Source: Aliihoeflea sp023389195 (lineage in GTDB: Bacteria > Pseudomonadota > Alphaproteobacteria > Rhizobiales > Rhizobiaceae). Taken from it: 64,000 nucleotides of DNA. The notes beneath the pieces are model-generated. The model searched no databases and was not told the origin of the DNA. It was given only the letters and a program-made list of their open reading frames with translations. The stretch is taken from assembly GCA_023389195.1 (NCBI GenBank), contig JAEWET010000050.1, forward strand, positions 124,001 to 188,000. The letters run 5' to 3'. The number at the start of each line of letters is the position of its first letter. The first letter of the stretch is position 1. A program made the position numbers and the translations under genes. Below, piece after piece: positions 16,775 to 25,214 of this stretch.

Positions 16775-19071
16775 CCGCTCTGCTCGCCATAATAGGCGGC
16801 ATAGCGATGGAAGTAGCGTTCCGCGCCGCCTGCCGAACCGTATTTGGGCAGGCGCTTCATGTCCGTCTTGTTCAAGATGACGCCCATCGTCCTGGCGGCG
16901 ATCTGCGGTTCGCCCTGCAGGGTCTGCCGAACGAGCGCGCGAGGGGTCCCGCCCCATTCGGTGACGAACAGGAAGCCGTCGGCGAGCGGCGCGAAGGCGC
17001 GGGCGTCGATCACGGGACCGAGCGGCGGCAGGTCGATGACGATATAGTCGAAATGACTGCGCATCTCCTCGAGCATCGTGCCCATCGCCTGGCCGGAGAT
17101 CAGTTCGCTGGTATGGGACAGCCTTCCGCGGAGGACCGCCGGCAGGATCGACAGGCCCGTCTTCTGGTCCGCCAGAAGCGCATTCTGCCAGGCAACGCGC
17201 CCGACGAGCGCTTCGACCAGTCCCGCCTTGGGCTGCGATCCGAGCCGGCGGCTCAGGCCCGGATTGCGCAGATCGCCGTCGATCAGGACCGTGCGAGCGC
17301 CATTGGCCGCAAGCAGTCCGGCGAAGTTCGCGGCCGCCGTCGTCTTGCCCTCGCGCGGCAGAACGGACACGAAGCCGATGACCTTCGAGGGCTTGTCATG
17401 CAGCACCACGTCGCTTGCCAGCTTGGCGCTGCGCAGGGTGTCGGCGAAAAGCGAGGCGGGGGAAAAGACGGCGATCCTCAAGAGGCTCGAACCGGTATGG
17501 TCGAGCGCGCTCGGCTCGCCGGTCGGCGTGCTGGGTTGCGCCCGCGTCGATCGGGTCGAGCCCAACAGCGGCAGGTAGCCGAGAAAATCGAGGCCAAGCC
17601 CGTCGCGGACGTCGTCGCCGGTGCGCAGGAAGCGCTCGCGGAATTCAAGCAATCCGCCGATGCCAGCCCCGGCCATCAGGCCCAGCGTCGCGAAGAGACC
17701 GAGGGCGAGCGTCTTGCTGGGGCTAGAGGGCGAAACCGGGTTGTTCGCCTGCGAAATCACACGGGCCTCGGCGATGGGGAAGGATTGCTGCTGCGAGGCC
17801 TCCTCGTAGCGGGCGAGGAACGTCTCATAGAGCTTTCCAAGCGCGGAGGATTGCTGCTCCAATTCGCGCAGCTTGACCATCGACTGGCCGGTCGCCGAAC
17901 TCTGGCCGCTCATCGTCCCGACATTTTCGCGCAGCGAAGCCTCACGGGTGCGCGCCACCTCAAATTCGGTCCGGTAGCTTTCCGTGACCTGGCGCAGCTC
18001 CTGGAAAATCTGGCGGCGGAGCTCGCCGCCCTGATTGCGCAGGGCAACGGCCTGCGAATGATCCTCGCCGAACCGCGCCTCGATCTCCTGTGCACGTTCG
18101 GTGATCGACAGGTAGCGTGTCTTAAGGTCGGTCAGGACAGAATTTTGCGCCAGGTCCGTGGGGATGATCGCGTTGTCGACAGCGTTCTCCTCGCCGCTGT
18201 CGATGATCGCCTTGTACTGGTCGTAGCGGGCGCGCGCATTGGCCGTCTCGGCCTGCGCCAGGACGAGCTGATTGTTGAGGTCAGACAATTGCTGTTCCGA
18301 AACGAGTTCGCCGCGGGCGGCAGTCAGGCCGTTTTCCGCACGAAATTGTTCGGCCGCCATCGAGGCGGACAGCCAGTCGGTGCGCAGCTGATCGAGACGC
18401 CCCTGGAGCCAGGTGACGGCAAGCTGCGTTGCGTCGAAATTCGCGTCGAGCTGGTCGGACAGATATTGTTCGGCATAGGCGCGCGCGACCGATCCGGCGA
18501 TCTCGCGATCCTTGGCGCTGTACTTGACCTCGATGACGAAGCTGCGCCCGACGCGTTCGGCAACCAGGTTCTGCTGGAGGATCGCGGCAGCACGCCCGAT
18601 GCGCGCCTCTTCAGACGGTTCGCCGGCACTTCCACTGCCTGAAAGCAGGCGTGCGAGCGAGCGGACCTGACTGCGCAGCCAGCCCTGCGGAGACTGCGGC
18701 GGATCGAGAAACGCGGGATTGTCGTGCAGGTCGAGCGTTTCGACGACCACGCGGGCGAGACGTGCCGATTTCAGTATCTCGACCTCGCTGGCGACCATGG
18801 AATCGGCCTGGCTGGGCGCCGGCCGGGCTTCCCGTTCCTCGGTGAATTTGGTCAGGTTCTCGTCGAGCAGGATGCGGGTCGCGGCCGTGAAGGTGGGCGG
18901 TGTCACCAGCAGGAATACGCCCCCCAGCACCAGTCCCAGCGCCGCACAAATCGCGACGAGGGACAGGCGTCGGCGCGCCATCGCAAGCAGACGATCGAGA
19001 TCGATGAACTGGTCGGAATCCGCCGGCCTTGTCAGCCGGCGGGTATCCAGGGGTGTATTGCTGTGGTGCAT
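16771..19071 (-). CDS. exoP: Exopolysaccharide chain-length/export protein with tyrosine autokinase domain (ExoP, Wzc-type)
   Basis: A 766-residue inner-membrane bacterial tyrosine kinase. The Wzz-type domain (residues about 15-120) with a first membrane segment (LVAICAALGLVLGGVFLL) is followed by a long periplasmic coiled coil, a second membrane segment near residue 445 and a cytoplasmic kinase domain. The kinase carries a Walker A-like LPREGKTTAAANF, Walker A' VLIDGDLRNPG and Walker B YIVIDLPPL. The C-terminal end is tyrosine-rich (GAERYFHRYAAYYGEQ) for autophosphorylation. It controls succinoglycan polymerisation and export with ExoQ, ExoT and ExoF. The start was set at the ATG after galU; its ribosome-binding site is weak. 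Confidence 0.95.
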   Translation of the reverse strand: MHHSNTPLDTRRLTRPADSDQFIDLDRLLAMARRRLSLVAICAALGLVLGGVFLLVTPPTFTAATRILLDENLTKFTEEREARPAPSQADSMVASEVEILKSARLARVVVETLDLHDNPAFLDPPQSPQGWLRSQVRSLARLLSGSGSAGEPSEEARIGRAAAILQQNLVAERVGRSFVIEVKYSAKDREIAGSVARAYAEQYLSDQLDANFDATQLAVTWLQGRLDQLRTDWLSASMAAEQFRAENGLTAARGELVSEQQLSDLNNQLVLAQAETANARARYDQYKAIIDSGEENAVDNAIIPTDLAQNSVLTDLKTRYLSITERAQEIEARFGEDHSQAVALRNQGGELRRQIFQELRQVTESYRTEFEVARTREASLRENVGTMSGQSSATGQSMVKLRELEQQSSALGKLYETFLARYEEASQQQSFPIAEARVISQANNPVSPSSPSKTLALGLFATLGLMAGAGIGGLLEFRERFLRTGDDVRDGLGLDFLGYLPLLGSTRSTRAQPSTPTGEPSALDHTGSSLLRIAVFSPASLFADTLRSAKLASDVVLHDKPSKVIGFVSVLPREGKTTAAANFAGLLAANGARTVLIDGDLRNPGLSRRLGSQPKAGLVEALVGRVAWQNALLADQKTGLSILPAVLRGRLSHTSELISGQAMGTMLEEMRSHFDYIVIDLPPLGPVIDARAFAPLADGFLFVTEWGGTPRALVRQTLQGEPQIAARTMGVILNKTDMKRLPKYGSAGGAERYFHRYAAYYGEQSG

Positions 19072-19112
19072 AAGGGGTCGCGCCTGCGGCGCGTCTCGCT
19101 TTCTGGCCCGGC

Positions 19113-20021
19113 TCAGGCCGAGCGGTTGATGCGGGAAGCTTCGCCGGCATGGGAGGCGACGAGTTTCGCGATCGGCCCGAGGACCAGATCGCGAAGATCG
19201 TCGCGCGCCAGCGCCATCGCCACATTGGCCTCGATGAAGCCTGCCTTGGAACCGGTGTCGAACATGCGTCCGCTGAAGGGCGCTGCATGGAAGGGCTGGA
19301 CGCGCGCAAGGCGCGCCATGGCGTCGGTCAACTGGATTTCGTTGCCCGCGCCGCGCTCCTGCGTTTCCAGCAGATCGAAGATTTCCGGCTGTAGGATGTA
19401 GCGGCCGTTGATGTAAAAGTTCGACGGCGCCTGCGACGGCTCGGGCTTTTCCACCATTCCGGTGATCGCGAAACCGGCGCCGACGGGACCGCCCTTGCCG
19501 ACGATGCCGTATCTGGCCGTCTCGAGCGGATTGCACTGCTCGACCGACAGCACGTTGCCGCCTGCCTCGCGGTATAGCTGCATCGCTGTCGCAAGGCAGC
19601 CGCGCACACCGAACGAGACCATGTCCGGCAGCAGGAGGGCGAAGGGCTCGTCGCCGATCAGGTCTCGCGCGCACCAGACCGCGTGGCCGAGGCCGTGAGG
19701 CGCCTGCTGGCGCGTGAAGCTGACGCGGCCAGCATCGAGTTGAAGCGCTTCGATCGCGGCCAGTTCGGCGCTCTTGCCGGCCCGGGTCAGCGTTTCGATG
19801 AGTTCGGGCTGGATATCGAAGTGATCCTCGATGACGTGCTTGTTGCGACCGGTGACGAAGACGATGTGCTCGATCCCCGCCTCGCGCGCCTCGTCGACGG
19901 CGTATTGCACGACGGGACGGTCGACGACGGTCAGCATCTCCTTCGGCATCGCCTTCGTCGCGGGCAGGAACCGCGTGCCGAGGCCGGCAACCGGGATCAC
20001 CGCTTTTCTGACTTTTTTCAT
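19113..20021 (-). CDS. exoN: UTP-glucose-1-phosphate uridylyltransferase
   Basis: A 302-residue GalU-type enzyme that makes UDP-glucose, a donor for exopolysaccharide synthesis. The nucleotide-binding signature PVAGLGTRFLPATKAMPKEML is at the N-terminus, with the DRPVVQYAVDEA segment and the later FYINGRYILQPEIFDLL. The ATG at 20021 (after GGAAG) is preferred over one at 20033. Its place between exoP and exoO equals that of exoN in the S. meliloti cluster, hence the symbol; galU would also be correct. Confidence 0.95.
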   Translation of the reverse strand: MKKVRKAVIPVAGLGTRFLPATKAMPKEMLTVVDRPVVQYAVDEAREAGIEHIVFVTGRNKHVIEDHFDIQPELIETLTRAGKSAELAAIEALQLDAGRVSFTRQQAPHGLGHAVWCARDLIGDEPFALLLPDMVSFGVRGCLATAMQLYREAGGNVLSVEQCNPLETARYGIVGKGGPVGAGFAITGMVEKPEPSQAPSNFYINGRYILQPEIFDLLETQERGAGNEIQLTDAMARLARVQPFHAAPFSGRMFDTGSKAGFIEANVAMALARDDLRDLVLGPIAKLVASHAGEASRINRSA

Positions 20022-20077
20022 CTGGTCTTCCATTCCATCGGTTTGAGCACCCCGCCCCTTTCGTCGCCCTCGAACTC

Positions 20078-21037
20078 CTATCCGTCCGCCGCCATGGCGT
20101 AACGTCGCCCGGCCAGGCGCCGCAGCCGTGCCATGATCGGCATCTTCAGGAGGCGGATCGCGGCCGGATCGGAAAAAGCCGCCTGCACCGCTCGATGCGC
20201 CGAGCGCGCCTTAAGATGGGCGACGATGTAGAGAAACGTGGCGGCTTCTCGAAGACTGCGCGTACGGCGCGCCTGGGCGGCCTTGGCCTCGTCGTCGAGC
20301 GTGTGGCGCGACAGGAAGCGTTCGTCGCCTTCGAGGATCGCCGCGACGTGGTGCGGCTTCAGCACGCGCGAGACCGAACCGTCGACGAGGTGATACCGGT
20401 AGCCGGGCTCGGGCTCGACGATGCAGCGCGCGCCCCGAGCGAGCGCGTCGGCCACGAGCAGGTAGTCCTCGCCAATTCGCAGCCCTTCGTCATAGACGAT
20501 GCCATGCGCGCGCATGAACTCGCGCGCGAAGACCGGCTTTAGATAGCCGAGTGAAAACTCAGTGTCGAACATCAGATTGCCGGCGATGAACGAGGCGAGC
20601 GTTACGGTCGGCTGCGCCTCGAGCCGTTCGCGGCCGAACATCGGGCGCGACGAAGGTTGCGCGCCGCGCTCGTCGATGACGAGCAGGTCGTCGAGCACGA
20701 TCTGCGCTCCGGCATCTTCGGCGCGCCCAAGGAGACGTGCGCTGCGATCCGGCGCCACGGCATCGTCCGCGTCGAGCACGGCAAGGTAGCGGCCTCTGGC
20801 GAGCGCGAAGCCGGCATTGCGCGCGGCGCCGGGTCCACCATTGATGCGCTTTTCGACGAGGACGATGCGCTCGTCGGCGATCGCTCGAACGCGCTCGCGC
20901 GTGGCATCGGCCGACGCATCGTCGACGACGATGATTTCGACCGAGACGTGTTCCTGTGCAAGCGCACTTTCGACCGCGCGCGAGATGGTCTGCTCAGCGT
21001 TGTAGGCAGCGATCACGAAACTGACGTCAGGCTGCAT
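20078..21037 (-). CDS. exoO: Glycosyltransferase family 2 (ExoO-like)
   Basis: A 319-residue GT-A glycosyltransferase. The N-terminal domain shows VSFVIAAYNAEQTISRAVES, VVDDASADATR and the metal-binding DxD-like LDADDAV near residue 95, then LRIGEDYLLVADALARGA. It adds a sugar, probably glucose, to the lipid-linked succinoglycan repeat unit on the cytoplasmic face. The start ATG follows GGGAG and overlaps the end of exoM by 11 bases. The name rests on family and position between exoN and exoM; the exact linkage cannot be read. Confidence 0.88.
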   Translation of the reverse strand: MQPDVSFVIAAYNAEQTISRAVESALAQEHVSVEIIVVDDASADATRERVRAIADERIVLVEKRINGGPGAARNAGFALARGRYLAVLDADDAVAPDRSARLLGRAEDAGAQIVLDDLLVIDERGAQPSSRPMFGRERLEAQPTVTLASFIAGNLMFDTEFSLGYLKPVFAREFMRAHGIVYDEGLRIGEDYLLVADALARGARCIVEPEPGYRYHLVDGSVSRVLKPHHVAAILEGDERFLSRHTLDDEAKAAQARRTRSLREAATFLYIVAHLKARSAHRAVQAAFSDPAAIRLLKMPIMARLRRLAGRRYAMAADG

Positions 21038-21971
21038 GGTCCCGCTCCCTTTCGATGCCGGCGGAAGCGTCGCCGTAGAGGGTGATCTCGCGCACGCCGA
21101 GAAGGCCGCTGACCACGCCGCCATGCATGATCGAGCGCAGCGCGTATCGATTGCGCGCGACGGGCCGAAGCCCGGCCAGGACCGCGCCACCGGCGCAGAA
21201 GGCAGCCTTGGCTGCGGCGAGCGCGACGGCCCTGCCGCTCGTGCCGCCGCTGGTTTTCGCGAGCAGCCGTCCGTGCGTCTGACCGGTGCGGAAGCGTCGC
21301 TTCGCCAACCAGCCGAACTGCGCTCGGTCGGCGGGGACGGGTTCGCTCGCCAGCGCCGCCTCGGCAAATGCAAGGCGTCCGCCATCGCGCACCATGCCGG
21401 TGAAGAATTCGGTGTCCTCGCCGCCGGTACGGCCTAGAGCCAGGTCGAACCGTCGGCCCTCGAGCGACGGAGCCGCGACGTTCATCAGGACGTTGCAGGT
21501 GTAGCCGGTCAACAGTTCGCCGCGAACGAAAACGGGATTCGTCGAATGAAAGTCGCCGCGCCGCATCCAGGCGGGCGCCGCGTCGCCATAGATCGCGGCG
21601 ACCGGGCCCAGAACCGCGTCGGCCCCCGTCCGGCGCGCCATGGTGACGAGCGCAGCCAGCCAGTCCGGCGACGCGCTGCAATCATCGTCGATGAAGGCCA
21701 GCCATTCCGCCTGCGAATGGTCGAGGCAGGCATTTCGGGCGAGCGAGATATTGGACGCCGGGCAGTGAACATAGTCGACGGGGAACGGCAACTTCCCGGC
21801 CATCTCGCCGACGATGCGCTCGGCGCTCGGCGCGATGTCATTGTCGGCGACGATCAACCGGAGCGCCACCCCGTCCGGAACCGTGAGCGCGCCGAGCGAG
21901 CGCAGTGTCTCGGCAAGCTGCGGACGCCTGTAGGTGCAGACCGCGATGTCGATGCGCAAGGTTCCGGTCAT
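21027..21971 (-). CDS. exoM: Glycosyltransferase family 2 (ExoM-like)
   Basis: A 314-residue GT2 enzyme: IDIAVCTYRRPQLAETLRSL, VADNDIAPSAERI, then the acceptor/metal region AEWLAFIDDDCSASPDWLA (DDD) and a GGEDTEFFTGM segment likely to hold the catalytic base. In succinoglycan synthesis ExoM adds a glucose early in repeat-unit assembly. The start overlaps the exoA stop (ATGA), showing coupling in the exoL-A-M-O-N-P unit. Identification is by family plus conserved gene order. Confidence 0.9.
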   Translation of the reverse strand: MTGTLRIDIAVCTYRRPQLAETLRSLGALTVPDGVALRLIVADNDIAPSAERIVGEMAGKLPFPVDYVHCPASNISLARNACLDHSQAEWLAFIDDDCSASPDWLAALVTMARRTGADAVLGPVAAIYGDAAPAWMRRGDFHSTNPVFVRGELLTGYTCNVLMNVAAPSLEGRRFDLALGRTGGEDTEFFTGMVRDGGRLAFAEAALASEPVPADRAQFGWLAKRRFRTGQTHGRLLAKTSGGTSGRAVALAAAKAAFCAGGAVLAGLRPVARNRYALRSIMHGGVVSGLLGVREITLYGDASAGIERERDHAA

Positions 21972-23002
21972 CGGGCACCCGATCGTTTGCGTTCGGGCGA
22001 GACGAGTTGAAGCCAGAAGCCGGCCGACCAGGCGAGGTGCATGACCATGGCCGAGACACCTGCCAACACCCCGTTTCGTTCGCCGCGAAACAGCGCGAGC
22101 CAACCGCCATAGGCAAGGCAAGCCGCCATCCAGACGAAGGCCGGCACGATGGCCGCCAGGCTGACGACGGCCAGCAAGGCTCCAGCCACGGCCGGTGCCA
22201 CCAGAAGCGGGATCATCTGGCGGATCTTCGGGACCGATCGATGCTTCAGCACGTTACGGGCGCGCCCGCGCCCGTAGGCAAAATACTGCCTGAAAAGCGC
22301 ATCCGGCGTCGCGCGCGGAAAATAGGTCATAAAGGTGCGGTCGGTCATCCAGATCTGGAAGCCGGCGACGTTCAGCCGGTGGTCGAGTTCGGCGTCCTCA
22401 TTGTGGCTGAAACTCTCGTCATAGCCGCCGACGGCGCGGAACGCGGCGACCGACATCAAGGCGTGGTGGCCATGGTCGATCCAGCGGCCCGTCGCGCCCG
22501 CCCTGTGCTTCGAGCCGCCATTGCCGAGCGGTGAGTTCTGCGCCAGCGCCGTCGCCTGCTGGAAGGGCACCTCGCCGGCCGTCTTCATCGCCACGACGAC
22601 CGAATCTGCGCCGGTACGCACCGCTTCCTCGACGAGCCTGTCGCAGTAGTCATCCGGGTAGCCGCCATGGGCGTCGATGCGGATGAAGTAGTCGTAGGTC
22701 TCGCCATGATCGGCGACCGCCATGTTGATTGCGGCGCTCTGGATGCGGCGTGGATTGTCGATCAGCCGGACGCGCGGGTTGCGCGCTGCAAGGTCTTCGA
22801 CGAGGCTCACCGTGCCGTCGCTGCTGCCACCGTCCACCACCAGGATCGGCATGTCCAGACGCTCGGCCGACGACATCAATGTCGCGATGAGGTCGGCGAT
22901 ATGGGCGGCCTCGTTGAGGCACGGGATGACCACCATCGTGCGTGGCATGTCGGCGCCGAGCTCATCGGTCATGACGCGCTGCTCCAGTTCCTGGAAAGTC
23001 AT
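21968..23002 (-). CDS. exoA: Glycosyltransferase family 2 with C-terminal membrane segments (ExoA-like)
   Basis: A 344-residue GT2 enzyme. The catalytic domain (residues about 20-250) has VVIPCLNEAAHIADLIATL, VVDGGSSDGT and IRIDAHGGYP, with NEDAELDHRL and the FRQYFAYGRGRARNV motif typical of ExoA. Two or three hydrophobic helices follow (residues about 270-330). S. meliloti ExoA adds the first glucose by a beta-1,3 linkage to lipid-linked galactose. Start and stop overlap exoL and exoM in ATGA style. Confidence 0.93.
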   Translation of the reverse strand: MTFQELEQRVMTDELGADMPRTMVVIPCLNEAAHIADLIATLMSSAERLDMPILVVDGGSSDGTVSLVEDLAARNPRVRLIDNPRRIQSAAINMAVADHGETYDYFIRIDAHGGYPDDYCDRLVEEAVRTGADSVVVAMKTAGEVPFQQATALAQNSPLGNGGSKHRAGATGRWIDHGHHALMSVAAFRAVGGYDESFSHNEDAELDHRLNVAGFQIWMTDRTFMTYFPRATPDALFRQYFAYGRGRARNVLKHRSVPKIRQMIPLLVAPAVAGALLAVVSLAAIVPAFVWMAACLAYGGWLALFRGERNGVLAGVSAMVMHLAWSAGFWLQLVSPERKRSGAR

Positions 23003-24168
23003 GCCGCCGCTCGCAGTTCCGGTTGCGGACGAAGGCTGGACAGGCGCGCGACGAGGGCTTCGCAGTCGCTGCGCGTCGCAGTCCATGTCGCCGGATCGAT
23101 GGCGTCGAGCCGTGCGCGGTGAGCCGCAAACCCGGCCGCGCCGAGGTTGGAGAAAACGGCCACCAGTTCGTCTGCGGAGCATGTGTCGAGCACGACGCCG
23201 ATGCCGCGACCGGTGAGAAACCTCGCGGACTCCGTTCCGGCGCGCGCAATGGGGATCGCGCCGTGGCGGCCGCCTTCATAGAGGCGGTTCGGCAGGAGCC
23301 ATTCGGAGTTCAGGCCTTCCTCGAACAAGTCGATGGCCCAGTTGAAGTGAACCTCGCCATAGATCGCCGCGAGATCGTCCGGATTTCGATAGGGGCCGTG
23401 GAAGGCGACGTGAGGCGCGGCTTCGACCAGCGTGTCGAAATCGGGAATGGCGTCATAGGCGGGGCGACCGCGCAGGACGAGCTCGACACGGCCATCCAGA
23501 CGGCGCGCCAGATCGATCAGCGTGTCGAGCGAGCGCGCGCAACGCAGCGCGCCGAACCAGCCGATCCTCCAGGGCTTGCCACTCGTGGGTACCGGCAGTC
23601 GCGATGCTTTTGCAGGCGACCGATCGTCCAGATCGAGGACCTTGTTTTCAAGCAGCAGCGTCGGAGCGTCGAGCTGGCCATAGGGCTCGAAATAGCCACG
23701 CAGGAAGGCCGGCGAACTCGTCAGGAGAAGTTGCGCGTGCCGTGCGAAACGGCGCTCGGCGGCGCGCATGGTACGGCCGAATGCATTTTCGGCCAGAAGC
23801 AGGCGGTGGATGTCGAGGCTCTCATAGACGATGGCCGGACGAGTGGGGAAAAGCCCCTTCGCGCGGTCTGCCAAGGCCAGCATTTCCAGATGCCGGGCGA
23901 TGATAATCTCAGGCTGATCGACGCCGCCAAGCCTTGCGCGCAAGGCCAATGCAGCGGCGGCGACGGCCGCGATGCGCTGGGCGAATTTGCCATCGCGCGT
24001 GACGCCGAGATCGATCGGGGCGGACACGCCAAGCCGTGCCGGCGACGTGCGGTCGTCGCGCCGGAACCCCGCGACGGCCACACGCGCCCCGCCCGCCTCG
24101 AGCATCGCCACGCGTCGGCTGACGGCAGGATCGGTCAGATCATGAACGAGATAGAGCACGTGAAGCAT
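22999..24168 (-). CDS. exoL: Glycosyltransferase (ExoL-like)
   Basis: A 389-residue protein of the GT-B type, starting LHVLYLVHDLTDPAVSRRVAM, with a central nucleotide-sugar domain (WRIGWFGALRCARSLDTLIDLA) and the VHFNWAIDLFEEGLNSEWLLPNR region, where GT-B enzymes bind the donor. S. meliloti ExoL adds the second glucose (beta-1,4). It lies seven bases after exoK and overlaps exoA. The name rests on position and general resemblance. Confidence 0.88.
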   Translation of the reverse strand: MLHVLYLVHDLTDPAVSRRVAMLEAGGARVAVAGFRRDDRTSPARLGVSAPIDLGVTRDGKFAQRIAAVAAAALALRARLGGVDQPEIIIARHLEMLALADRAKGLFPTRPAIVYESLDIHRLLLAENAFGRTMRAAERRFARHAQLLLTSSPAFLRGYFEPYGQLDAPTLLLENKVLDLDDRSPAKASRLPVPTSGKPWRIGWFGALRCARSLDTLIDLARRLDGRVELVLRGRPAYDAIPDFDTLVEAAPHVAFHGPYRNPDDLAAIYGEVHFNWAIDLFEEGLNSEWLLPNRLYEGGRHGAIPIARAGTESARFLTGRGIGVVLDTCSADELVAVFSNLGAAGFAAHRARLDAIDPATWTATRSDCEALVARLSSLRPQPELRAAA

Positions 24169-24175
24169 GCCGGTT

Positions 24176-24967
24176 TCAGTCCGCGCAGACGACGGATTCG
24201 GGGAACTGGCATTCATCGCCGGGCGCGGTGAACGCGACGCGCTCGATTTCGGCCGCCACCGGCTTGCCGGGCGCTTCGAACGCACCCATCCAGGATGTCA
24301 GCGTGTCCGAGCCCCAAAGGCTCAGATAGATCTTGGACGCGTGGCTGGGCAGCTTGTCCGGATCGGTCGCTTCGTGGACGAGTTCGCCATTGACGTACCA
24401 GGCGATGCGGCCTTCCTCCCAGACGAAGGCGTAGTCGTTGAAGTCGTCGGCCGCGCCGCCGGTCACTTCGACCAGTTTCTCGTCGCCGACATTCTCTCCA
24501 TCGACATACTGGTTCACCTGAACCTTCGAGGGGTCCTTGCCGAGCACCTCGAAATCGATCTCGTCATGCGGCTGGTCGTGGACGGGGCCGATATAGGTGA
24601 AGAAGCCGGTGTTCAGGCCCGACCCCTCCACCGCCTTCATCCGCACCTCGTAGGTGCCGTAGCCGAAACGTTCATTCGTCTGCACTTCTCCGCAGACGTT
24701 CTCGCGATCCTTGTAACGCTCGGCAGCGAAGCCGAGCCGCAGGACGCCATCTTCCACCGCGACCTGATCTTTCGACCAGGTGCAATTCTGATGATCGCCG
24801 TTGGACCAGCCATCGGAAACGTACCAGCGTTCGGAAGTGAGATCGTCGAATTCCTCGACGAAGGAGGCGCCACCTTCGACGGCATGGGCAATGGTCGTGC
24901 CTGACGCGAGCGCGGCAATGATCGTTGAAGCAGCGATGGTGCGCAGCCGGGTCGGTTCGTGAGCCAT
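24176..24967 (-). CDS. exoK: Secreted glycoside hydrolase family 16 endoglycanase (ExoK-like)
   Basis: A 263-residue extracellular beta-glucanase with a Sec signal (residues about 10-35). The GH16 catalytic motif is intact as DEIDFEVLG (E-x-D-x-E) near residue 130. Upstream are the usual FGYGTYEVRMKA strand and GFFTYIGP; downstream is DDFNDYAFVWEEGRIAWYVNGELV. ExoK cleaves nascent succinoglycan to low-molecular-weight chains. The ATG 24967 was chosen because GAGGTAAAGGA precedes it. It is the first gene of the exoKLAMONP unit here because exoH is absent. Confidence 0.94.
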   Translation of the reverse strand: MAHEPTRLRTIAASTIIAALASGTTIAHAVEGGASFVEEFDDLTSERWYVSDGWSNGDHQNCTWSKDQVAVEDGVLRLGFAAERYKDRENVCGEVQTNERFGYGTYEVRMKAVEGSGLNTGFFTYIGPVHDQPHDEIDFEVLGKDPSKVQVNQYVDGENVGDEKLVEVTGGAADDFNDYAFVWEEGRIAWYVNGELVHEATDPDKLPSHASKIYLSLWGSDTLTSWMGAFEAPGKPVAAEIERVAFTAPGDECQFPESVVCAD

Positions 24968-25036
24968 GGGTCCTTTACCTCTTCGTTCGCCGCCCCCTCC
25001 CAAGGGCCGCTGCGGAAACCTCCCGATGAAGCGTTT

Positions 25037-25048
25037 GCTGCAATGCGA
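25037..25048. promoter_or_regulatory. Repeated exo-locus motif, copy 1 (GCTGCAATGCGA)
   Basis: A 12-base word that recurs with one changed base at 25183 (exoT-exoK gap) and at 30277, and with two at 30555 (exoX-exoY gap). It lies upstream of exoK. A shared regulator site is possible; no regulator can be assigned. Confidence 0.4.
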
Positions 25049-25182
25049 ATAGCTTCGCGAACGGATGAGAATGTGGCTGCACGCCCAAAAGCAGCGCCGG
25101 CCGGGATAACGAATTGTGAGGCCGCGTTAGTATCGCCCTCTGCCGGCCACGCGGATTGTCGGCTCAAATCCAGCATCCGCAT

Positions 25183-25194
25183 GCTGCACTGCGA
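25183..25194. promoter_or_regulatory. Repeated exo-locus motif, copy 2 (GCTGCACTGCGA)
   Basis: Second copy of the word in the exoT-exoK gap, about 215 bases before the exoK start. It matches copy 1 in 11 of 12 bases. Confidence 0.4.
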
Positions 25195-25214
25195 CATGCG
25201 TCCGGTAACGTGAA

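Noticed and set aside
24968..25214. A possible remnant of exoH or exoI between exoK and exoT
   Set aside because: Only 247 bases are present and no fragment of an acyltransferase or nuclease could be read in any frame.
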